DNA of 64,000 nt from F22 sp963678855 (GTDB taxonomy: Bacteria; Bacteroidota; Bacteroidia; Bacteroidales; Bacteroidaceae): NCBI GenBank assembly GCA_963678855.1, contig OY787448.1:1-64000 (forward strand), in the 5' to 3' direction. Of this stretch, positions 58,943-64,000 are shown piece after piece. A program made the translations under genes and the position numbers. Numbering within the stretch: the first letter of the stretch is position 1; each line of letters begins with the position of its first letter. The notes beneath the pieces are model-generated. The model worked only from the letters and a program-made list of their open reading frames with translations. It had not been told where the DNA came from and made no database searches.

Positions 58943-61411
58943 ATGCAGACAATCAAATCGATCAATGTGAAGATCGCTAAAAAATCATTACTCTGCTTTG
59001 CGACGTTTTGCTGTGGCTTCATCCTACCAGGGATGACCTCTAAGGCCTTCGCTCAAGCTCCCAAACAACAAGCCCCAAAAGAAGTAGCTCATATCACTGG
59101 TGTCGTAGAGACCACCGATGGCACGACGCTTCCAAGCGCTACGGTCTTTGTGGCCAAAAGTCAAGAACTCAAGAACTTTGTCGCTCAAACGGTCACGGAC
59201 TCAAACGGTGCCTTCTCTTTGGACAATCCCGTGGGGGACTATCAACTGGGGGTGAGTTATATCGGTTTCGAAACCAAGTATATCCCTGTATCTCTCAAAG
59301 CGGATGCCGACAAGAATGTGGGGAAAATTGTGCTGAAAACATCGACCAACGAACTCCAGACTGTGGTGATTCAAGGCCGTGCGGTGAGTGTGCATACGAA
59401 GCCAGATGGGTTCCTGGTGGATGTCACGACGTTGCGCAAAAGCTGCAATGACGCACTAGATATCTTGAACATGATTCCTAAAGTACATGTCGAGAGTGAT
59501 ACGATCTCTGTGATGGGGAAGAAAAAGGTGATAGTGCAGATTGGTCAGGTGCTCCAACGTATGGAGTCTAGTGAGCTGGGCAGAGTGCTGAAAAGCTATG
59601 AAGCGGGTCTGGTGAAATCTGTGGAGGTGGTGATGCAACCATCATTGCGCTATGACCGCGATGGCAATACGGCCATGATTATTCTACATATGTCGTCGGT
59701 CTTTGAAGAGTATATGGGCGGAACGGTTGGCACGGAAGTAATGGATCGCGAGGGCCATGGCATACGTGGTGCTGGCTATGGGTCATTGAGGTACAACAAG
59801 AAGAAGCTTTTCTGGTCGGTGTCGCCTGGTGTCAGTTTCAACCGATTGACGCATAATGAGGTTGCGACATATACCTTTAGTAACAGAAAGTATCGTGTAC
59901 ATGCGCCTACAGAGGGGGATTCCAAATCTGTTCGGGCGCGATTTACGATGCAGTATGCATATAAAAAAGACAGTCATGTGGGTGTCTATATGAATGTGAA
60001 TAGTACGCGTGATGAGTACGATTTTACTACTTATGAGACGACGGTGCCTGTATCGACGACTTCGCCAGATGCTGTCAATGCCAATCAATTAGAGTCGGAT
60101 GAACCGAAAATCAGTACGACGGCGTATTGGCAAAATACGTATGGCAAACGGGGCAATAAGATCTGGGCGGAGATGTCGTATTATAATTTCTTGCGTGATC
60201 AGGACACGGACTATTCGGGGAGGTTAATGTCGGACAATACGGAGTTTTTCAAGTATGATGATGCAACCGAACTGAAGGTGTATGGCCTTAGTTTTACCAA
60301 TGATTATTCGATCTATTTAAATGATGCGAAGTCGTATGTGCTTGATCTTGGTATCAAGGGCACGCGCACGGTGACGAATCATAACAAGAGGCATGATCAG
60401 TGGCAGAAGGACAATGCGACGGAGACGTTTGACCAACGCAATAAGATTAAGTTTGAGGAGTGGTGGTTTACGCCATATGCGAGTGCTACGTTCCGTTTTT
60501 CTCCAAAATGGTGGCTGCGTGCTGGCTTGCGTGTGTCGACGACTTCGTCTGAACTGACACAAAAAGATACGGGGGAATCGGACTCGAAAGATAAGACGGT
60601 GTTTCTACCGAATGTGCATGCGAGGTATACGCCAGGTAAGAATCATCAGTGGGCGTTCTCGCTCAATTCGTATGCCACACAACCTACGTATAATGCATTG
60701 AATCCGTTTGAGTGGCGTGTCAACCAGCATCAGGTGTTTCGTGGCAATCCGATGCTGATTCCGGCGACGACGTATATCTATGATTTGGGCTATACATACA
60801 AGGGTGTCTTGTCGTTCTCGACCACTGCGGAGCAGGAGCGCAACATCATCTCGTCGGTGATGACTATAGATGATGATATGATTTATTCGCAGACTAAGAA
60901 TGCGGAAAATAGTTTCTTTATCGGTGCGAAGGGTAGTTACTACTATAACAAACTGAAGTTTATGACTGCGTCGGTGAGTGGTACGTATGGCCGCAGACAC
61001 TATTCGTCTATTGATAAGAGTCTGGCTGATAAAAGGGATGCTAGCGACTGGAGTGCACGTGGAAGTATGAATTTTTTCTTCAATAAAAAACGTACATTCA
61101 GAGGGATTCTTAGTGGGTACTATGTTGGCCGTAAGAAGACGTCTTTGGCGACTCTTGAACCTCAATATGGCATGACGACTGGCTTGAGTTACAGCATGAT
61201 GAATAGACGTCTGAATCTTTATTTGTACGGGATGAATCTCTTTGCCAGCCGCTACAAAGGGGAGACTGTACGTGATTCGTATCGCATGAAGTTCGATAAT
61301 AAGTATTCGTATCCGACGCTATATTTTGCTGTGAGATACAATTTCTCTAAGGTGAAAGATCATAGCAGCCGCAACCGTAAGGGGGCTAGGGATGTGGAGA
61401 GACGATTCTAA
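58943..61411 (+). CDS. outer-membrane beta-barrel protein, second copy
   Basis: 822 residues. Signal peptide, carboxypeptidase-regulatory-like domain (TGVVETTDGTTLPSATVFVAKS...), plug-like ALDILNMIPKVHVESDTISVMGKKKVIVQIGQV... and RYDRDGNTAMIIL, then barrel strands. Paralogous to the preceding gene in architecture. It has its own leader after a hairpin at about 58893-58921. The final strand ends in YFAVRYNFS. Codon use is more GC-rich than in the preceding gene. Confidence 0.85.
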   Translation: MQTIKSINVKIAKKSLLCFATFCCGFILPGMTSKAFAQAPKQQAPKEVAHITGVVETTDGTTLPSATVFVAKSQELKNFVAQTVTDSNGAFSLDNPVGDYQLGVSYIGFETKYIPVSLKADADKNVGKIVLKTSTNELQTVVIQGRAVSVHTKPDGFLVDVTTLRKSCNDALDILNMIPKVHVESDTISVMGKKKVIVQIGQVLQRMESSELGRVLKSYEAGLVKSVEVVMQPSLRYDRDGNTAMIILHMSSVFEEYMGGTVGTEVMDREGHGIRGAGYGSLRYNKKKLFWSVSPGVSFNRLTHNEVATYTFSNRKYRVHAPTEGDSKSVRARFTMQYAYKKDSHVGVYMNVNSTRDEYDFTTYETTVPVSTTSPDAVNANQLESDEPKISTTAYWQNTYGKRGNKIWAEMSYYNFLRDQDTDYSGRLMSDNTEFFKYDDATELKVYGLSFTNDYSIYLNDAKSYVLDLGIKGTRTVTNHNKRHDQWQKDNATETFDQRNKIKFEEWWFTPYASATFRFSPKWWLRAGLRVSTTSSELTQKDTGESDSKDKTVFLPNVHARYTPGKNHQWAFSLNSYATQPTYNALNPFEWRVNQHQVFRGNPMLIPATTYIYDLGYTYKGVLSFSTTAEQERNIISSVMTIDDDMIYSQTKNAENSFFIGAKGSYYYNKLKFMTASVSGTYGRRHYSSIDKSLADKRDASDWSARGSMNFFFNKKRTFRGILSGYYVGRKKTSLATLEPQYGMTTGLSYSMMNRRLNLYLYGMNLFASRYKGETVRDSYRMKFDNKYSYPTLYFAVRYNFSKVKDHSSRNRKGARDVERRF

Positions 61412-61462
61412 ATGATAGGTCTGGGCAAGTGTTTTGCCTTATAGATGTTTGATAAGTAAATA

Positions 61463-61500
61463 AGCTGGTTATTTCGGGTGAAATAACCAGCTGCTTGTTT
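61463..61500 (+). terminator. strong hairpin terminator
   Basis: AGCTGGTTATTTC (61463-61475) and GAAATAACCAGCT (61480-61492), loop of 4, followed by a T-rich run. Confidence 0.85.
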
Positions 61501-61529
61501 TTGAGGTGATTGGAGGATGGCTTTATTCC

Positions 61530-62351
61530 TTAGTGCCATGTATTGTCTATTCTTTCGATAAAGATGGGTTTTTGAGCTAGCCCTTTCATCGGTTTACCGT
61601 TGAGATCATACATTTCTCCGTACTTATCACCAAGTTTCGTCTTTCTATAGTGCACGGTATTGGTTTTGAATTCCCATTGCTCTTTGAGCAAGGGAATACG
61701 CTTCATTCTTGTAAACTTTTTCTTTTGGAGTTGTATGGGATGTGGTGGAGTCTTTTGAATGCCAATACATTGATAATGGAAGTAGTCATTGGAGTCTTGT
61801 GCTTCGAGTATCAGTCCTGGTAGTCCCCATAGTTTCCACGGCCCTTCTTGAACGGGTATCTCTGGAGTGTACCAAACGGTCCAGTGCCTGCCCAGGAAGG
61901 TGGTTTCTGCCTGTTGACAGGTGTAGTCGAGTATCTTTTTCTGAGTGTTCTGTAGTACCCATTGAGGGCGTTGCATCTGCTCTTTATATTTGACTGGAGT
62001 ATTGGCTAATTCGTCAGTAACCGTCCATGTGCCCGTGTCAGGATAGTGTTTGTAAACGCTTAGAAAATCATAGCCTTTGGGCATTTTGCTGGTGGCATCT
62101 ACGATGTCGTAAAAGCTTAGGCTTTTAGCGATCAATTTGCGTTTGGCTTCTTCGTAGTTTCGGTGCCAAGTGCTGTAAAATGCAGACTGCTTGTTTTGAA
62201 TGTCTAGCACCCATTCATCTTCTTTGGTGTTTCTACCATGATCTATATTTCTAACTACGTGCTGATGGTAAGTACATAGCAGAGATATGTTTTGTCCTTT
62301 AACCAGTAAGGGGGTAAATAGGGCTAGGGCTACAGGTAAGTATTTGTTCAT
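61530..62351 (-). CDS. GLPGLI family protein
   Basis: 273 residues from ATG 62351 (MNKYLPVALALFTPLLVKG signal). The motif WKLWGLPGLILEA is the GLPGLI signature (GPWKLWGLPGLI). The family is secreted, often next to TonB-dependent receptors. The function is unknown. An upstream start at 62378 is in the -7 box and is rejected. The operators at 62384 and 62446 suggest repression. Confidence 0.9.
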   Translation of the reverse strand: MNKYLPVALALFTPLLVKGQNISLLCTYHQHVVRNIDHGRNTKEDEWVLDIQNKQSAFYSTWHRNYEEAKRKLIAKSLSFYDIVDATSKMPKGYDFLSVYKHYPDTGTWTVTDELANTPVKYKEQMQRPQWVLQNTQKKILDYTCQQAETTFLGRHWTVWYTPEIPVQEGPWKLWGLPGLILEAQDSNDYFHYQCIGIQKTPPHPIQLQKKKFTRMKRIPLLKEQWEFKTNTVHYRKTKLGDKYGEMYDLNGKPMKGLAQKPIFIERIDNTWH

Positions 62352-62377
62352 ATCGATTCCTTTATTTGTTTGTGTCA

Positions 62378-62402
62378 CAAATGTAACTAAATATTCTAGT
62401 TA
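62378..62402 (-). promoter_or_regulatory. GLPGLI promoter with overlapping operator
   Basis: The -7 box TACATTTG (62385-62378) overlaps an imperfect inverted repeat TAACTAAA-TAT-TCTAGTTA (62384-62402). Confidence 0.6.
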
Positions 62403-62445
62403 TACCTCGTCTTGGACTTGACAAATCTTTGATAACTGTTTTTTT

Positions 62446-62464
62446 TAACTAGAAAATCTAGTTA
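62446..62464. promoter_or_regulatory. perfect operator palindrome TAACTAGA-N3-TCTAGTTA
   Basis: 8-bp arms with a 3-base centre. A second, imperfect copy lies 62 bases away. The layout resembles BlaI/CopY-type repressor sites; no such gene is in the window. Confidence 0.6.
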
Positions 62465-62497
62465 TACATTCTTTTCGCTAAATGTTTTACCACACAA

Positions 62498-62529
62498 AAA
62501 GGGCATGTCCCATACAGGACACACCCTTT
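62498..62529 (-). terminator. terminator of the calycin-like gene
   Basis: AAAGGG-CA-TGTCC (62498-62510) pairs with GGACA-CA-CCCTTT (62517-62529). On the reverse strand a T-run follows. Confidence 0.7.
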
Positions 62530-62569
62530 CATAGTTCACATGAAATATTACGGTTTTTGCAGTCGTAAT

Positions 62570-63028
62570 CTACTTCTTGCCTTCGTAGTGCGCATAAATG
62601 GTCATCGGCATTTTACCGAACTTCAGCGTATACACTACTTTAGCGACTCCCTTCTTATCAATTGTTCCCTTAAGAGAACCTGTGATAGGGAAAGCACCGG
62701 TATTATTATTAATTTTACCTGATAACTCGATGTCGTTGGCTACTTTCTTACCAGTAGCTATGCACTTAAGTGCAGGAATATCAAAGCTAGATACACTGAA
62801 AGGATCAGAATAGATAGTATATTTTGTCTCTAGCTTAACTTCTTTGACACGTAAATGTTGTCTACAATAAGTGCCAGAAAGTGATTTGTCTAAATACACT
62901 TTCATGGTACCACTGTATTGACTCATTGAATGTTGAGCCTTAGATGGTATTGTAAATGCTAGGCAGCCAACTAGGATAAATACTAATCGCAATACATTTA
63001 TAAATCGTTTTGTCTTCTGTATCATCAT
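62570..63028 (-). CDS. calycin-like secreted protein
   Basis: 152 residues with signal peptide (VLRLVFILVGCLAFTIPSKAQ). The mature domain has SGTMKVYLDKSL and ...ELSGKINNNTGAFPITGSLKGTIDKKGVAKVVYTLKFGKMPMTIYAHYEG, typical of calycin-like (lipocalin-related) Bacteroides proteins. Function unknown; a ligand-binding role is likely. A terminator follows. Confidence 0.8.
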   Translation of the reverse strand: MMIQKTKRFINVLRLVFILVGCLAFTIPSKAQHSMSQYSGTMKVYLDKSLSGTYCRQHLRVKEVKLETKYTIYSDPFSVSSFDIPALKCIATGKKVANDIELSGKINNNTGAFPITGSLKGTIDKKGVAKVVYTLKFGKMPMTIYAHYEGKK

Positions 63029-63143
63029 ATAATTTGCTGTTTAAAGATAGCCTTGAGGCAAACAGCCACCAACGCAACTGTTACAAATATAAGAATAATT
63101 ACCAATAAAACAGTCAAATTCTGTACATTTAGATAGAAAGTCT

Positions 63144-63151
63144 TATCTTTG
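63144..63151 (+). promoter_or_regulatory. -7 box TATCTTTG of the LTA-synthase-like gene
   Basis: 26 bases before the ATG at 63177. Confidence 0.55.
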
Positions 63152-63176
63152 CGTTCAAATCAAGTATGTTTCTTAT

Positions 63177-64000
63177 ATGATTAAGTTTGCAATCAAGTAT
63201 TATTTGTTTTTCTTCATACTATGTGTGGTGATGAAACCACTCTTCATGTTATTCAATCAAGAGATATTTTCTAGCATGTGGCCATCTCTAGGGGATATTA
63301 TCTATCATGGGATGACATTGGATAGAGCTATCGCGGCATATCTGGTGCTTTTGCCTTTTCTATTCCGTATCGTTCAGATATGGTCCAACCGTATTTTTAT
63401 TCGCTCTGCGCAGCATACGTATCTTATATGTATAGCTCTGTTGCTAAGTATTATCTTTGGTGCTGATATGGTGTTGTATCCATATTGGGGCTTTCGCCTT
63501 GACTCTACGCCTTTCTTTTATTTCTTAAGTAGTCCAGCGGATGCTTTGGCCAGTATCTCCTGGATGGAGAGTGTGATGATCTTGTTGGCGACTATCGGAG
63601 TAGCGGGTATTATATATGGTGTAGGGAGATATTTCTTATTATTGCATCAGGATGATATGAAGCCTTCGGATAGTTCGATGGCGTTCAAATGGAAGCAAAC
63701 GGGTATTGGTGTTTTGCTTTTGGCGCTGATGTTTATCCCCATTCGTGGGGGCTTTTCTGTAGCGACTCTCAATAGTGGTACGGTATACTTTAGTACGAAT
63801 ATGAAGCTTAACCATGCGGCTATCAATCCGTGTTTTAGTTTCTTGGAGTCTACGCTGCATGCCGAGGATTTTAGTGAGAAGTATCGATTGCTTCCAGAAG
63901 ATGAAATGGAAAATCTTTATGCGGCTGTTGCACCTAAGCATCAAGCTGCGGATGGAGAGTTGTTCTCTAAAAAGCGTCCTAATGTGGTGCTATTTATCCT
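63177..64000 (+). CDS. LTA synthase/phosphoethanolamine-transferase-like sulfatase, partial (runs off the right edge)
   Basis: 274 codons of N-terminus. MIKFAIKYYLFFFILCVVMKPLFMLFNQEIFS, then five or so membrane segments and a linker. The sequence reaches KKRPNVVLFIL, the first strand of the alkaline-phosphatase-like catalytic domain, exactly as in LTA synthase-like sulfatases. The catalytic Thr/Ser and metal residues are beyond the edge. It probably transfers a phospho-head group to envelope glycolipids. Position of the start is supported by the -7 box. Confidence 0.85.
   Translation, partial: MIKFAIKYYLFFFILCVVMKPLFMLFNQEIFSSMWPSLGDIIYHGMTLDRAIAAYLVLLPFLFRIVQIWSNRIFIRSAQHTYLICIALLLSIIFGADMVLYPYWGFRLDSTPFFYFLSSPADALASISWMESVMILLATIGVAGIIYGVGRYFLLLHQDDMKPSDSSMAFKWKQTGIGVLLLALMFIPIRGGFSVATLNSGTVYFSTNMKLNHAAINPCFSFLESTLHAEDFSEKYRLLPEDEMENLYAAVAPKHQAADGELFSKKRPNVVLFI

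Overview
The window looks like a chromosomal segment of a Bacteroidota bacterium, most likely order Bacteroidales. The evidence is repeated TAnnTTTG (-7) promoter boxes with a TTG about 20 bases upstream, weak ribosome-binding sites, calycin/GLPGLI/PEGA-type secreted proteins, outer-membrane barrels with a carboxypeptidase-like N-terminal domain, and moderate-to-low GC. The genus cannot be fixed. No rRNA, tRNA, CRISPR array or intact transposon was seen.

Layout. 1-7.6 kb: small envelope proteins, a two-gene ATPase plus nuclease-like module (2.5-4.4 kb), a DUF805 pair and a redox operon (tautomerase, broken FMN reductase, ferredoxin-nitroreductase). 8.1-11.8 kb: two tandem sensor kinases with no response regulator. 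11.9-14.8 kb: small lipoproteins and a metallo-beta-lactamase-fold hydrolase. 15.7-19.1 kb: an operon of JAMM protease, E2-like, small acidic, E1-like and membrane protein, a bacterial ubiquitin-like conjugation module. 19-31 kb: lipoproteins, HD hydrolase, TSUP permease, a YbjN/FGE/phosphoesterase/SPFH cluster, a fused membrane protein, RsgA, cupin and aldo-keto reductase. 31.7-34.5 kb: GntR-ABC operon. 35.6-40.9 kb: DinB, a broken VOC gene, DUF169-MarR, and divergent LysR and Old-Yellow-Enzyme genes, several of them GC-rich. 42.3-43.1 kb: a WG-like protein broken at a C9 tract. 43.1-50.3 kb: a minus-strand island of WYL regulator, DNA methylase-specificity-histidine kinase fusion, pseudo-receiver and unknown genes. 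50.6-54.5 kb: TPR gene pair and HipBA. 54.6-64 kb: TPR-membrane-HTH regulator, two outer-membrane barrels, GLPGLI protein, calycin protein and the start of an LTA-synthase-like protein.

The two most interesting loci are the JAMM-E2-E1 operon, which lacks a recognisable ubiquitin-like modifier, and the methylase-kinase island, where three promoters share one architecture (ACTTACGAA or a near match, 22 bases, TATATTTG or TATCTTTG) that suggests a common regulator. Several conserved promoter elements recur across the window: a TGCGTACTTTTTGTC element at four places, TACC-N8-GGTA at two Cys/Lys-rich secreted protein genes, and palindromes at the redox, MarR, LysR and GLPGLI promoters. Several genes are visibly broken (FMN reductase, VOC, SnoaL-like, WG-like, the beta-helix gene of the ABC operon), so either decay, phase variation or sequence error is frequent here.
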